A stretch of 64,000 nucleotides of DNA, from contig NZ_CP040442.1 in the NCBI RefSeq assembly GCF_015191005.1, positions 496,001-560,000 on the forward strand. The letters run 5' to 3'. Positions 54,627-64,000 of the stretch are shown here, in pieces. The first letter of the stretch is position 1, and each line of letters opens with the position of its first letter. The notes under the pieces were generated by a model. That model saw only the letters and a program-made list of their open reading frames with translations, did not search any database and had not been told where the DNA came from. A program made the translations under genes and the position numbers. This DNA comes from Kaistella flava (ex Peng et al. 2021) (GTDB taxonomy: Bacteria; Bacteroidota; Bacteroidia; Flavobacteriales; Weeksellaceae).

Positions 54627-55136
54627 ATGAAAACTAAAATCACCCTCTTACTAATCATCCTTTTTTCTACAAGTGTTTTCGCACAGAAAAATGGACTGGA
54701 AATTAATGGCTGGACTAATATTAATACGTTTAAATGTAGTAATCCTAAGTTCAAGAATTCCAGCTCCGTTTATTCTTTTACCGGAAATCAACTGCCGAAT
54801 ATTAGTGTAGCTGTAGAAGATTTTGATTGCAGAAATAAAATGATGACTGCTGATTTTAGAAAAGTTTTACAATCGGATAAGTATCCGAACATGATTATCA
54901 AGTTTTTAGAATTTAAGAAAACAGCTTCTAATAAATTTGAAGCGGTGGTTGAAGTAAAAATGATGACCGTTGCAAGAAAATATAATATTGAGTTTTCTAA
55001 CTATAACAACAGTTTGGTAGGAAATAAAAGATTGAAGTTTTCTGACTTTAAGATTGTTCCCCCCAAAAAAATGGGCGGTATGGTTTATGTAAAAGACGAA
55101 CTGGATCTTGTATTCAGTCTAGAAACAAAAGATTAA
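54627..55136 (+). CDS. Divergent YceI-like secreted protein, second of four
   Basis: The 169-aa product has a signal peptide (MKTKITLLLIILFSTSVFAQ) and a shortened YceI layout: GWTNINTFKCSNPKFKNSS, DCRNKMMTADFRKVLQSDKYPNMIIKFLEFKK and LKFSDFKIVPPKKMGGMVYVKDE. The lipid-pocket strands are recognisable but the typical HxxW near the start is replaced by NTFKC; two Cys (in FKCS and FDCR) may form a disulfide. It follows the porin by 74 bases with a terminator between. Confidence 0.75.
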   Translation: MKTKITLLLIILFSTSVFAQKNGLEINGWTNINTFKCSNPKFKNSSSVYSFTGNQLPNISVAVEDFDCRNKMMTADFRKVLQSDKYPNMIIKFLEFKKTASNKFEAVVEVKMMTVARKYNIEFSNYNNSLVGNKRLKFSDFKIVPPKKMGGMVYVKDELDLVFSLETKD

Positions 55137-55157
55137 ATTTAATTGATTTTCTTTTTT

Positions 55158-55186
55158 TTAAGTTCCCTTAATCGGGAACTTTTTTA
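55158..55186 (+). terminator. Terminator after the second yceI gene
   Basis: AAGTTCCC / GGGAACTT stem, loop of 6, T-run. Confidence 0.85.
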
Positions 55187-55337
55187 ATGCTTTTTACCCA
55201 AGTAATTTTCAGTGATTAATTGGTTGCAATTTTAGGGAAAAGTTTAAAGAAGGAGAGATTTTGTTTTTTGAAAAATTCAAATAGGTTGATTATAAAGATG
55301 CTATATAATTAGCACCGCAGGAAATCTAAACAAAAGT

Positions 55338-56015
55338 TTATTTATAATGTTCGAAAATACCGAAATCAGTAGGCGTCCAAAGTGCCGCTTTTTGTCCGGC
55401 CGCTTTCAAAGCATTGTTCGTCCAAGTATTACAAGTGTATAAAAAACTATAACTTCCTTTAGCTTCATAAAAAGAATCATCATTTCCATAAACTGCCTTC
55501 GTTGGAATTAAAATATTCTGTCCCATTGAATTTTTATCAAACTTCGAATCCACAAATTTGATAAGATCTGCATATTGCGATTTAGTGAGCAGCATTTTTT
55601 TACAATCATCACCTTCTTTCATTGTTTTATAAAACGTGCAATGCATCGCAGAATCGCCTAACCAAAAAGCTGCATAAAAAGCCGTAGAAAATTTTAATTG
55701 TGCCCAAGTTGGCGTATCCAAATAGAATCCTTTATCGCCCCAACCAATTCCGACATAATTGAAATCTGAACTTTTAGAAACTGTGTTTTCAAATAAGATC
55801 TTTTTGCTCCAATCGATTTGATCATTTTTAATGGGAAGAACAATATCTGTATGAACGCCATTGGTGTAAAGGTAAATCGGAACTTCTGCTTTTTCGGTGG
55901 TTGCTTTTTTCTGAACTGGAATTAAAGGAATCGTTAAAGCAAGCACAACGTAGAGCAGAACCAGACCTACAATTCCAGCTAGGGCTTTAAGAATAATTTG
56001 GAGTGTTTTTTTCAA
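55338..56015 (-). CDS. TIGR02117 / DUF2459 family protein
   Basis: A 225-aa protein with one N-terminal membrane segment (IILKALAGIVGLVLLYVVLAL) and a periplasmic domain. Motifs YLYTNGVHTDIVLPI, NYVGIGWGDKGFYLDTPTWAQLKF, MHCTF and YSFLYTCNTWTNNALKAAG match TIGR02117. The conserved Cys-Asn-Thr-Trp and His in this family suggest an NlpC-like fold with catalytic Cys/His, which is speculative. Alone on its strand. Confidence 0.85.
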   Translation of the reverse strand: MKKTLQIILKALAGIVGLVLLYVVLALTIPLIPVQKKATTEKAEVPIYLYTNGVHTDIVLPIKNDQIDWSKKILFENTVSKSSDFNYVGIGWGDKGFYLDTPTWAQLKFSTAFYAAFWLGDSAMHCTFYKTMKEGDDCKKMLLTKSQYADLIKFVDSKFDKNSMGQNILIPTKAVYGNDDSFYEAKGSYSFLYTCNTWTNNALKAAGQKAALWTPTDFGIFEHYK

Positions 56016-56207
56016 TGTAAATATTTTTTTAATGGAGTTATTATGATGCAGATATATCTGTAATTGCTAATGTAAATTATTTGCGCCCATTGCTATGTGA
56101 AACGCCTTTGCGACCGTAATTATTAATATGTTTTATTAAATCTTTGCGTCTTTGCGTTTAAAAAATACAATTCTATTTAAAAGGTTTAAAATGATTTTTT
56201 TCAATAA

Positions 56208-57155
<948 letters not shown>

Positions 57156-57166
57156 AGATTGCCTTG

Positions 57167-57174
57167 CAAAACTA
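57167..57174 (-). promoter_or_regulatory. -7 box of queG
   Basis: Minus-strand TAGTTTTG, 11 bases before the queG ATG; a divergent box lies 12 bases away. Confidence 0.5.
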
Positions 57175-57185
57175 ACAATATTTTA

Positions 57186-57193
57186 TAAATTTG
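57186..57193 (+). promoter_or_regulatory. -7 box of the rhodanese gene
   Basis: TAAATTTG, 35 bases before the preferred ATG at 57229. Confidence 0.5.
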
Positions 57194-57228
57194 CTACTTA
57201 AATTATTATAACCAATAAATTGCATAAT

Positions 57229-57516
57229 ATGTCAATTGAAGAAATTTTAAAATCAGGAAAATACCATTTAATCGATGTTCGTGAACCAATGGAATTGGAA
57301 ATGGATGGCGAAATCGAATCTGCTATCAATATTCCTTTAGGAGAAATCGAAGATCGTAAAGAAGAAGTAGAGCAGTTAGATGGTCCGAAAATCTTTTTCT
57401 GCAGAAGCGGAAACAGAAGTGGAAAGGCGTTGGAGTTTTTTAAATCTGAAAATCTAACCGATATCTATAACGGAGGTGGTTATGCTGATGTACAGCAAGC
57501 TTTAGAAAATCTTTAA
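57229..57516 (+). CDS. Rhodanese-like protein
   Basis: A single-domain sulfurtransferase, 95 aa from MSIEEILKSGKYHLIDVRE. The active loop is FFCRSGNRSGKALEF (Cys at about 60), and the opening LIDVREPMELEMDGEIESAINIP is typical. Likely carries persulfide sulfur; acceptor unknown. The ATG at 57220 is 3 codons earlier and also possible. Confidence 0.9.
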   Translation: MSIEEILKSGKYHLIDVREPMELEMDGEIESAINIPLGEIEDRKEEVEQLDGPKIFFCRSGNRSGKALEFFKSENLTDIYNGGGYADVQQALENL

Positions 57517-57534
57517 AAGATTTTTTTATTTAAG

Positions 57535-57568
57535 ATAAGAGTTGATTGTTAATCAGCTCTTTTTTTTG
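57535..57568 (+). terminator. Terminator of the rhodanese gene
   Basis: AAGAGTTGATT / AATCAGCTCTT stem, one G-T pair, 3-base loop, T-run. Confidence 0.85.
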
Positions 57569-57751
57569 TCCTCTTTTTTGAAAGATTTACAGCCTGCAAA
57601 AATGACCATTTATAAATCTAAATGATTGTTTGAATTTATTTCTACTGATAGCCAACGGTTTAACATTTGCTAATTAAAATTTTAACATAATATTATAAGT
57701 TTTGGCATGATTTTGACAAGTACCTCTTCGTAAAATTTAAAATTTAAAATT

Positions 57752-58315
57752 ATGAAATCAATGAAGAAAACAATCCTTGCATTAGGATTAATGACAGTGG
57801 GATTAGTAAGTGCACAAAATGCAAGTATGAATAACATGCTAAAAGTAGGAATCAACGGTGGACTTGCTGTTCCTGCAGAAAATGCTGGTGGAACTGTAGG
57901 TTTAGATGTTTCTTACCAAAACTTAGTGGTGCCAGGAGTTGGTTTAGGTATCGCAACAGGATACAGTCATTTCTTTGGAAAAGAAAATAATAGTCTAAAA
58001 AATAACGATTTTGGAGTTGTTCCTGTAGCTGCTTTAATCAGAATTTATCCTAAACAAACAGGTTTCTATTTAGGTACTGACATTGGTTACGGTTTCATTG
58101 TAGGGGATGACAAAGTTGCTGCGAATAATACGAAAGAAAGACCAGATGGTGGTTTGTATATCAAACCAGAAATCGGTTACCATAACCAAGATTGGAACTT
58201 CTCTGTTCAATATCAAAAAACCTTCACAGGTGATAAAGGACAAATTGGAGATCAAAAATACAACGCTGGTGCAATTGGCGTAGGAGTAGGTTACAATATC
58301 CCTTTGGGTAAGTAA
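57752..58315 (+). CDS. Outer-membrane beta-barrel protein, hypothetical
   Basis: A 188-aa exported protein (signal peptide ending LVSAQ) of about eight short amphipathic strands: KVGINGGLAVPAE, GLDVSYQNLVVPGVGLGIATGY, GFYLGTDIGYGF, GLYIKPEIGYHNQDWNFSVQYQKTF, and the C-terminus GVGVGYNIPLG. Typical small porin-like barrel; ligand unknown. An ATG at 57761 (MKKTILALG) is a good alternative start. Confidence 0.75.
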   Translation: MKSMKKTILALGLMTVGLVSAQNASMNNMLKVGINGGLAVPAENAGGTVGLDVSYQNLVVPGVGLGIATGYSHFFGKENNSLKNNDFGVVPVAALIRIYPKQTGFYLGTDIGYGFIVGDDKVAANNTKERPDGGLYIKPEIGYHNQDWNFSVQYQKTFTGDKGQIGDQKYNAGAIGVGVGYNIPLGK

Positions 58316-58334
58316 TCTTCGCATAAAAATTTTT

Positions 58335-58368
58335 AGACCTTCTTTGGTAACAAAGGAGGTTTTTTTAT
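58335..58368 (+). terminator. Terminator after the barrel gene
   Basis: ACCTTCTTTG / CAAAGGAGGT stem with a G-T pair, 4-base loop, T-run. Confidence 0.85.
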
Positions 58369-58396
58369 TTTTTCAGTGGTGTTTTAAAATTATTAT

Positions 58397-58404
58397 TATC
58401 TTTG
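58397..58404 (+). promoter_or_regulatory. -7 box of glk
   Basis: TATCTTTG, 17 bases before the glk ATG. Confidence 0.5.
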
Positions 58405-58421
58405 GTTGATAACATTACAAC

Positions 58422-59474
58422 ATGGAAACTAAAAATAAATTCAATCTTTTTTTACCTGGTATTTCGTCTGAAACAAACGATGATATTTCTTTGATCGCAG
58501 CAGATCTTAGAGATGAAAAAACGGTTATAGGACTTTATGCAGCTGAAAATAGACGGGTGTTTTTGAAAATAGAAAAATCTTACTCTACGAAAGAATTCAG
58601 TTCTTTTTCGGAGATCATAAAAAGTTTTATTAGTGAACATTCTTCAGAAACTATTTCAAAATTGGCCGTAGCGGTTCCTGGCCCTGTCATTGGCGGGAAA
58701 AGTGAACCTCAAAGATTACCTTGGAAATTAGATGCCGACGAAATTAAAAAGGAGACTCAAATTAAGGAGGTTTTCTTAATTAATGATTTAGAAGCTTCTG
58801 CTTACGGTCTTGAACATGTCGCAGAAAATGATTTTGTAACCATTCATGATTCAGCACATTTTACGCCAGGTAACGCTGTTCTTTTAGCGCCTGGTGATGG
58901 TTTGGGAGAAGCAGCTTTGTTTTGGGATGGATGTTTTCTAAGACCTTTTGCAACAGAAGGTGGCCATTGTGAATTCTCACCAAGAACGAATGATGAAGTC
59001 GAATTCTACTCGTTTTTACAAAAAATATACGGAATCGTAAGTTGGGAATCTGTACTTTCTAAAGGTGGTTTATTTAATGTTTACCGATTCTTAAGAGATG
59101 TAAAACGTCAAGTACAGCCAGATTGGTTGACTCAGGAAATCGAAGCAGGAAATTTTACACAAGCCATTATTCATGGTGCAATTGAAAAAAGAGACCGTAT
59201 TTGTACCATGACAATCGATACTTTTTTGGTGTTTCTTGCGCGTGAAGCAAACAGTTTAGTTTTAAAAATGAAAGCAACTGGCGGTTTATTTTTAAGTGGA
59301 GAAATCCCAGTAATGCTGGAGCAATTCATTAATAACAAAAAGTTTTATAAAAATTTCATTATCAGTGATAAAATGGAAAATATTTTAAAAGATATTCCAA
59401 TCTATTTAGTTAAAGATGAAAAAACAATTCTCAATGGAGCAGCTTTATACGCCGCTTATTATAACAAATGCTAA
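58422..59474 (+). CDS. glk: Glucokinase
   Basis: Phosphorylates glucose with ATP. The 350-aa product has AVAVPGPVIGG, the substrate Asp in FLINDLEASAYGLEHV, the phosphate loop LLAPGDGLGEAALFWDG, and ATEGGHCEFSPR near it, as in the Glk (E. coli-type) family. The nucleotide-binding opening IAADLRDEKTVIGLY is less canonical than DIGGTN. Monocistronic with its own terminator. Confidence 0.9.
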   Translation: METKNKFNLFLPGISSETNDDISLIAADLRDEKTVIGLYAAENRRVFLKIEKSYSTKEFSSFSEIIKSFISEHSSETISKLAVAVPGPVIGGKSEPQRLPWKLDADEIKKETQIKEVFLINDLEASAYGLEHVAENDFVTIHDSAHFTPGNAVLLAPGDGLGEAALFWDGCFLRPFATEGGHCEFSPRTNDEVEFYSFLQKIYGIVSWESVLSKGGLFNVYRFLRDVKRQVQPDWLTQEIEAGNFTQAIIHGAIEKRDRICTMTIDTFLVFLAREANSLVLKMKATGGLFLSGEIPVMLEQFINNKKFYKNFIISDKMENILKDIPIYLVKDEKTILNGAALYAAYYNKC

Positions 59475-59491
59475 TCATATAGTCAATATAT

Positions 59492-59520
59492 AAACTTCGC
59501 CTCAAAAGCGAAGTTTTTTA
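59492..59520 (+). terminator. Terminator of glk
   Basis: AAACTTCGC / GCGAAGTTT stem, 7-base loop, T-run. Confidence 0.85.
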
Positions 59521-59545
59521 ATTTTAATTCTAACAAATAATTTTA

Positions 59546-60118
59546 ATGAAAAAGTTTGCACTTCTTATTTTCGGTGTATTCTCAATCGCTCTATTTTCTC
59601 AATCCAAAACTATTCTGTCCTCTGAAATTCGTTGGAAAGCCTACAAAACCTTAAGAGCAGAATCACTTTCTCATTTCGGAACTGTCAACTTAAAATCTGG
59701 AACCCTAATTTTTAATGGTGATGATTTGGCTGGTGGAAGTTTTGTAATGGATATGAAATCCATCGATGCAGCAGATATGAATGAAGATCCAAAAATGAAG
59801 AAAATGCTGGAGAATCATTTGAAAAGTGATGATTTTTTTGACACCAATAAATTTCCAACAGCAAGCTTTCAAATCAAATCATTAAAGAAAATTAATAGTA
59901 ATGGCTACAACTATCAAGTTACGGGACCTTTGACTATTAAAGGGATTTCTAAAAATATTTCTTTCCCCGTAAAGGTTTCACAAAGCAATGCTGTTTACAC
60001 TTTAACTTCGGCTCAATTTACCTTTAACAGAAAAAATTACGGTTTGAAATACAATATTTTCGAAGATATGTTAATCATCAATGATGTTGAAATGAATGTC
60101 ACCATTAAAGCTAAATAA
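59546..60118 (+). CDS. YceI-family periplasmic protein, third of four
   Basis: A 190-aa product with a signal peptide (MKKFALLIFGVFSIALFSQ) and the YceI core: SEIRWKAYKTLRAESLSHFG, GGSFVMDMKSIDAADM, LKSDDFFDTNKFPTASFQIKS, GPLTIKGISKNISFPV and NRKNYGLKYNIFED. Its closest relative here is the next gene; the two are a tandem duplication. Confidence 0.92.
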   Translation: MKKFALLIFGVFSIALFSQSKTILSSEIRWKAYKTLRAESLSHFGTVNLKSGTLIFNGDDLAGGSFVMDMKSIDAADMNEDPKMKKMLENHLKSDDFFDTNKFPTASFQIKSLKKINSNGYNYQVTGPLTIKGISKNISFPVKVSQSNAVYTLTSAQFTFNRKNYGLKYNIFEDMLIINDVEMNVTIKAK

Positions 60119-60161
60119 GATTTCTTATCCTACATCAATACTTTGCTATATAAAATTTCAA

Positions 60162-60169
60162 TATTTTTG
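60162..60169 (+). promoter_or_regulatory. -7 box of the fourth yceI gene
   Basis: TATTTTTG with TTTG 16 bases upstream, 25 bases before the ATG. Confidence 0.5.
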
Positions 60170-60194
60170 CACTTGAAATTTTAAATAAGAAATA

Positions 60195-60761
60195 ATGAAA
60201 AATTTAGTATTAGCGGCACTTTTGGCCGGAGGAATGATGTTTGCTCAAACCAAGAAAGTTGTTAATTCAAACATTGAATGGTGGGGTTACAAATTAGCAA
60301 AAACTGAAGCTTCGTCTCATAACGGAAATGTGACTTTGAAAGCTGGAGACGTTGTAATGAAAGGAAATAATATCGTTGGAGGAACTTTCTCTTTGGATAT
60401 GACTAGCATTAATGCAACTGATTTATCAGGAGAATACCAAACCAAATTAAACAACCATTTGAAAAACGGTGACTTTTTCGAAACCGATAAATTCCCAAGT
60501 GCAACTTATAAGATTACTTCTGTAAAAAAGAATAACGACAAAGCTTTTCCTTACATGGTTAACGGAACTCTTACCGCAAAAGGAAAAACCAATCCTGTTT
60601 CTTTTCCAGCAAAAATATCTTTGAATAAGGGAGTTTTAAATATGATTTCAGACAAGTTTAGTTTTGACCGTCAGAAATTCGGAATCGCTTACGCTTCAAC
60701 AGCGGCGGATGTAATCGTAAAAGACGCAATCGATATGGTTATTAATATTACCGCGAAATAA
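60195..60761 (+). CDS. YceI-family periplasmic protein, fourth of four
   Basis: A 188-aa product with signal peptide MKNLVLAALLAGGMMFAQ and the YceI core: NIEWWGYKLAKTEASSHNG, GGTFSLDMTSINATDL, LKNGDFFETDKFPSATYKIT, GTLTAKGKTNPVSFPA and DRQKFGIAYAST. Clearly paralogous along its length to the preceding gene (77 bases away), but with its own promoter. Confidence 0.92.
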   Translation: MKNLVLAALLAGGMMFAQTKKVVNSNIEWWGYKLAKTEASSHNGNVTLKAGDVVMKGNNIVGGTFSLDMTSINATDLSGEYQTKLNNHLKNGDFFETDKFPSATYKITSVKKNNDKAFPYMVNGTLTAKGKTNPVSFPAKISLNKGVLNMISDKFSFDRQKFGIAYASTAADVIVKDAIDMVINITAK

Positions 60762-60783
60762 TTTTAACAAAATATTATTTTAT

Positions 60784-60813
60784 AAAAGAGCAGCATTGTC
60801 TGCTCTTTTTTCT
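60784..60813 (+). terminator. Terminator after the fourth yceI gene
   Basis: AAAAGAGCAG / CTGCTCTTTT stem, 6-base loop, T-run. Confidence 0.85.
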
Positions 60814-60820
60814 ATTTTTG
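60813..60820 (+). promoter_or_regulatory. -7 box of the alpha/beta hydrolase gene
   Basis: TATTTTTG ends four bases before the ATG at 60825, so the transcript would be leaderless. It follows immediately after the upstream terminator. Confidence 0.5.
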
Positions 60821-60824
60821 ATCT

Positions 60825-61469
60825 ATGAAATTGTATGTTGTTAGCGGACTTGGAGCCGATTTTACCGTATTAGAAAAAATTACTTTTCCACAAAATTTAG
60901 AAGTCGTTTTTTTAAATTGGTTGATTCCGACCAATCATGAAGAGTTTCATCATTATGTAGGAAGAATGGCGGCTAGAGTCGATAGTTCCGAACCGTTTGC
61001 TTTACTCGGTTATTCTTTCGGTGGACTCATCGTACAAGAAATAGATAAAATTAAACATGCTGAAAAAGTAGTTATTCTTGGAAGCATTAAATCTGATAAA
61101 GAAAAATCCCGCTTCATCAAATTCGGAGAAGTTTCGAAGATTACCCGTTTTTTACCCAAACAAATGTTTAATGTAAAATCTGCAACCATTTATTCATTTG
61201 CACGAAAATTAGTGGATCCTAAAAATCCCAAATTAATGCAGTATTTAAAGGTCACAGATCCTTATTATTTAAAATGGGGAATTCAGAAAGTGAGCGACTG
61301 GAAATTCGAACCTAATCCAAAAGTAATCCAAATTCTGGGCAGTAAAGACATTGTATTTCCGGTGAAATACTCAAAGCCAGATTACGTTGTAGAGAATGGA
61401 ACACATCTTTTTCCGGTAACTAAAGCTAAAGAAGTTTCAAAAATTTTAGAGGAGATTTTCTCTAAATAA
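60825..61469 (+). CDS. Alpha/beta hydrolase
   Basis: The 214-aa protein has the hydrolase core: KLYVVSGLGADFTV, then FALLGYSFGGLIVQEI (nucleophile Ser in GYSFGG, about residue 67), PKVIQILGSKDIVFP and a late His (NGTHLFP). Cytoplasmic; substrate unknown. Confidence 0.85.
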   Translation: MKLYVVSGLGADFTVLEKITFPQNLEVVFLNWLIPTNHEEFHHYVGRMAARVDSSEPFALLGYSFGGLIVQEIDKIKHAEKVVILGSIKSDKEKSRFIKFGEVSKITRFLPKQMFNVKSATIYSFARKLVDPKNPKLMQYLKVTDPYYLKWGIQKVSDWKFEPNPKVIQILGSKDIVFPVKYSKPDYVVENGTHLFPVTKAKEVSKILEEIFSK

Positions 61470-61528
61470 CGATTGCTTTTCTTTTAATAAAAGAGTCAGC
61501 ATAAACTATAAACAACATTTCGTCAAGA

Positions 61529-62080
61529 ATGAGAGTCGATAAAATTCAAGATTTATTTGGTAAAGTTGTCAAAATTATTGACACTCAAACAACCTATGTA
61601 ATAGTTAACTTTCAAAACGAAAATTATCATATTAATTTTGATGCAAAAAAAGAATTCTATCTTAAGAAAGGAAATGCTGGAACTCTTGAGGTTGAATTAA
61701 ATCATCCATTGTTGATTGATTATCAAGAAGATCATGTTGAAACTTTCATTAATTCAGCTTATCCCAATTCTAGAGAATTATTAAAGAAATTTGAAAATAC
61801 AATTAATGAGCAAACTAAAGGATTCAGAAATTGGAAAAATTATTTTGAAATTAAAAATATAAACTTTACTCTTGAAATTATCAAAAATAATATTGAAAAA
61901 GGTACTGGAAAATTATGTTTAGCACCAATCAGTATCAGTGATAAAATTGTTGAACAATGTGATTTATTAAAGATAAAAACAAAAACATTTAAAGAGAAGA
62001 ATTATAGCTTAAAACCTTATAAACTTTTGAGGATTGGCGATAATTATGTAATTGCAAAATATTTTAATTTAAAAGATTAA
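61529..62080 (+). CDS. Hypothetical protein, 183 aa
   Basis: I do not recognise this protein. It opens MRVDKIQDLFGKVVKIIDTQ and is a mix of beta (TTYVIVNFQNENYHINF) and charged helical sequence (ENTINEQTKGFRNWKNYFE); no signal peptide, no membrane segment and no known motif. It is 59 bases after the hydrolase and convergent with the aquaporin gene. AT content looks slightly higher than in neighbours. Confidence 0.6.
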   Translation: MRVDKIQDLFGKVVKIIDTQTTYVIVNFQNENYHINFDAKKEFYLKKGNAGTLEVELNHPLLIDYQEDHVETFINSAYPNSRELLKKFENTINEQTKGFRNWKNYFEIKNINFTLEIIKNNIEKGTGKLCLAPISISDKIVEQCDLLKIKTKTFKEKNYSLKPYKLLRIGDNYVIAKYFNLKD

Positions 62081-62140
62081 AGAAAGAGCATCTCCTAAAA
62101 AGATATTTCTGAATGGTTTTTAATTAAATTAAATCGAAAA

Positions 62141-62884
62141 TTAATTGTCGTCGAGATGTAAATCTACAAAAGGTTTTTTGTGTTTGATTTGCAGATAAAG
62201 TTCTGCTGCCGCAAGCATTCCAATGGTTGGACATAACATATAAATCCAGAAAGAAGTGTAAATATTTGCCGGAACAGCACTTGCAATTGTTCGTGCCGGA
62301 TTCATTCCAAAGCCCGAAACCGGACCAGCTATATAAACATAAACTCCGACTAAAAGAGCAGATAAATAAGGAACGGTTTTCGAAAACTTACTGTCAGACA
62401 GAAAAAGAACCATCGCAATCATTACGAAAGCGGTCACAGTTTCCATCAAAGCTGCCGAAATATCACTTATGTTCTTTCCTGGAACAGTTGCCACATAATT
62501 TACTGGTGGATCACTCAAAACATTTCCCATCAAAAATTTCATAATGTAAACGGCCAATAATCCTCCGATGGTTTGAAAAACAGAATACCAAATCAGCTTT
62601 TCCAGACTTAATTGTCCCAATCTCCAGCGCATAATTGATACCGCAGGATTGATGAAAGCTCCCGACGGCGAAGTTAAAGGTGATAAGAAAATAAAGAGGG
62701 CAGTAGTGGCCATTGCAATTGCCATAACCAGCAACCGAATTTTAGGATTCGGAAGATCGAGGTGAAGAACAGTGGTTTGATGCTCTAAATTTCCAGCGAA
62801 AAAGCAGGCAGAAATCATAAAGATAAACAAGCCTAATCCTTCCTGTAAAAATAAAATATAATTCTTCCTTAAGCTTTTTAGCAT
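62141..62884 (-). CDS. Aquaporin / glycerol facilitator (MIP family)
   Basis: A 247-aa channel with six hydrophobic helices and the two NPA boxes: GAFINPAVSIM (about 80-90) and GFGMNPARTIA (about 195-205). The Arg after the second NPA is the selectivity Arg. The acidic C-terminus (VDLHLDDN) is cytosolic. Probably water or a small neutral solute. Confidence 0.9.
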   Translation of the reverse strand: MLKSLRKNYILFLQEGLGLFIFMISACFFAGNLEHQTTVLHLDLPNPKIRLLVMAIAMATTALFIFLSPLTSPSGAFINPAVSIMRWRLGQLSLEKLIWYSVFQTIGGLLAVYIMKFLMGNVLSDPPVNYVATVPGKNISDISAALMETVTAFVMIAMVLFLSDSKFSKTVPYLSALLVGVYVYIAGPVSGFGMNPARTIASAVPANIYTSFWIYMLCPTIGMLAAAELYLQIKHKKPFVDLHLDDN

Positions 62885-62959
62885 TCTTTAATTTGTAAAT
62901 GAAATAATATAACCATGGAGTTTCTTTAACAATTTTAGCAAATCAAAATGTTTTTTCTA

Positions 62960-63041
62960 AAACCTTAAAACCTCAAAAATTGAAGAACTCAAAAATGAAG
63001 ATCTCCAATCTCCAATCTTTTAATCTCTAGTCTCCAATCTT
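62960..63041. repeat. Low-complexity tandem aatctccaatct-type repeat
   Basis: Several imperfect tandem copies of tctccaatct and close variants lie between the aquaporin and GMC genes. No gene is seen in the gap. Confidence 0.55.
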
Positions 63042-64000
63042 TCAATCTCGAGTCTCTAAAATCTTATCCAAAAGATGTTCACCAACCCGAATAGCATTCG
63101 CAATAATCGTTAACGACGGATTAACGGCTCCGCAACTTGGGAAAAAAGAACCGTCAACAACATACAGATTATCGATTTCATGGGTTTTACAATGGGGATC
63201 CAAAACAGAAGTTTCAGGATTATTGCCAAATCTTAAAGTGCCATTCTGATGAGCCACGCCAGCCAGCGGAATCTTTTTACTAATGTTAATATTTTCCGGC
63301 AGAAACTTAATATGATCTTCCATCTCCGTTAAAACCTTTGAGAATTTTTTCAATAATTGATCCAGCGCTTCAGCATTATGCTCGGTGTAAAGAAGATGAA
63401 TTTGGTCATCTTTCCATAAAACACGGTTTTCTGCCAGCGGTAAATCTTCGGCCATAAACCAAAAGTCCACAGAATGTTCAGCCATTTCCGACAATACTTT
63501 GGCAGGCGTGAAAATCGGCGCATCATCCGTTAACATATACCGATTGCTTTTCCCCATCAACTGAATTCCGCCCATCGGAAATTTAAAATCTTCATCACCA
63601 AAATAGTAATCATTAATGGCAAACGTTTTCTGAAAATGGACCGGATTTTTTTCAAAGCTTATCGCCAACATGGCCGCATTTTGGTGTTTCATAAAATTCC
63701 TGCCAACCTGATCGCTTTTATTGGCTAATCCATTTGGGTGTTTTTCATTAGCGGATTTTAAAAATAATGCGGCAGAATTAATGGCACCACAAGAAACAAT
63801 CACAGTTTCTGCGCTGAAGGTTATTAGTTCGCCATTCACCATTGTTTCAACGCCAGTAATTTGATTTCCCTCTTCGTTGGTCAGTAGTTTTTCCGCCTTG
63901 GCATTAATTAAAAGAGTGATATTCTCCTGATCCATTATTTTCCGAATGCAGTTGATATCGGCATCTGCTTTGGCGTGCAGTAAACATGGGAATCCATCGC
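63042..64000 (-). CDS. GMC-family oxidoreductase, C-terminal part (cut by the window edge)
   Basis: The reading frame continues past the window edge upstream of the ATG at 63935; residues DGFPCLLHAKADAD and CIRKIM are coded by 63936-63999. So the gene is partial, missing its FAD-binding N-terminus. What remains has the GMC pattern: TVIVSCGAINSAALFLKSA, VGRNFMKHQ, GVAHQNGTLRFGNNPETSVLDPHCKTHEIDNLYVVDGSFFPSCGAVNPSLTIIANA. Flavin-dependent oxidase or dehydrogenase of an alcohol or sugar; substrate unknown. Confidence 0.9.
   Translation of the reverse strand, partial: DGFPCLLHAKADADINCIRKIMDQENITLLINAKAEKLLTNEEGNQITGVETMVNGELITFSAETVIVSCGAINSAALFLKSANEKHPNGLANKSDQVGRNFMKHQNAAMLAISFEKNPVHFQKTFAINDYYFGDEDFKFPMGGIQLMGKSNRYMLTDDAPIFTPAKVLSEMAEHSVDFWFMAEDLPLAENRVLWKDDQIHLLYTEHNAEALDQLLKKFSKVLTEMEDHIKFLPENINISKKIPLAGVAHQNGTLRFGNNPETSVLDPHCKTHEIDNLYVVDGSFFPSCGAVNPSLTIIANAIRVGEHLLDKILETRD

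Overview
The window is a stretch of low-GC chromosome from a Bacteroidetes bacterium, most likely a flavobacterium of the Chryseobacterium/Kaistella group (Weeksellaceae). Supporting signs are TAnnTTTG -7 boxes (often with TTG about 19 nt upstream), A-rich leaders without Shine-Dalgarno sites, a type IX secretion sorting domain, an SDR-type threonine dehydrogenase, a crtZ-type carotenoid cluster, and family sequences typical of that group (S18, GyrB, the 478-aa conserved unknown). It looks like ordinary chromosome: there is no phage, transposase, plasmid gene or CRISPR array.

Layout. 0-7.2 kb: rpsF-rpsR-rplI operon, a membrane protein, a ClC antiporter, and a secreted T9SS protein preceded by a degenerate polysaccharide deacetylase. 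7.4-11.5 kb: threonine dehydrogenase, gamma-glutamyltransferase, a Crp-like regulator and a possible 22-aa peptide gene. 11.5-22.7 kb: a divergent pigment and light-protection island. Leftward lie crtI, crtB, a secreted unknown, crtZ, an SRPBCC protein and a DUF2867 SDR; rightward lie a TetR regulator, a UbiB-like kinase, TIGR03643, a flavin reductase, DUF2256, an SDR lacking the usual Tyr, a MarR regulator and a photolyase. 22.7-29.6 kb: lipid kinase, lipoprotein, gyrB, OsmC, lysS. 29.8-37.2 kb: a CzcA-type metal efflux operon that includes a cytochrome b561. 37.2-44.3 kb: a complete trp operon with a recognisable Trp leader-peptide attenuator and a DoxX-like membrane gene coupled between trpB and trpA. 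44.5-51.5 kb: lipB, a secreted deformylase-like protein, an E2 acyltransferase, GNAT, free-methionine-sulfoxide reductase, a 478-aa conserved unknown and an MBL hydrolase. 51.6-64 kb: tRNA-Leu, four YceI proteins in two clusters, a porin, queG, rhodanese, glucokinase, aquaporin, and a GMC oxidoreductase cut by the window edge.

The strongest regulatory reading is the trp attenuator: promoter, 18-codon leader with two adjacent Trp codons, an antiterminator arm and a terminator can all be paired by eye. The most striking unexplained structure is a family of intergenic elements (at least six, perhaps seven, in 64 kb). They have conserved arms (…GCGGcATCC and GGATAtaGCGGAa…CGGG) around an interchangeable hairpin core, and lie between genes, inside the efflux operon and in the predicted lipB leader. 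Other points of interest are an exported peptide-deformylase homologue with Cys replaced by Asp in its metal motif, a deacetylase fold that has lost its metal ligands, a crt cluster without a visible lycopene cyclase, and low-complexity repeat DNA incorporated in the trpF reading frame.

All functions are inferred from reading the translated sequence; no database search was run.
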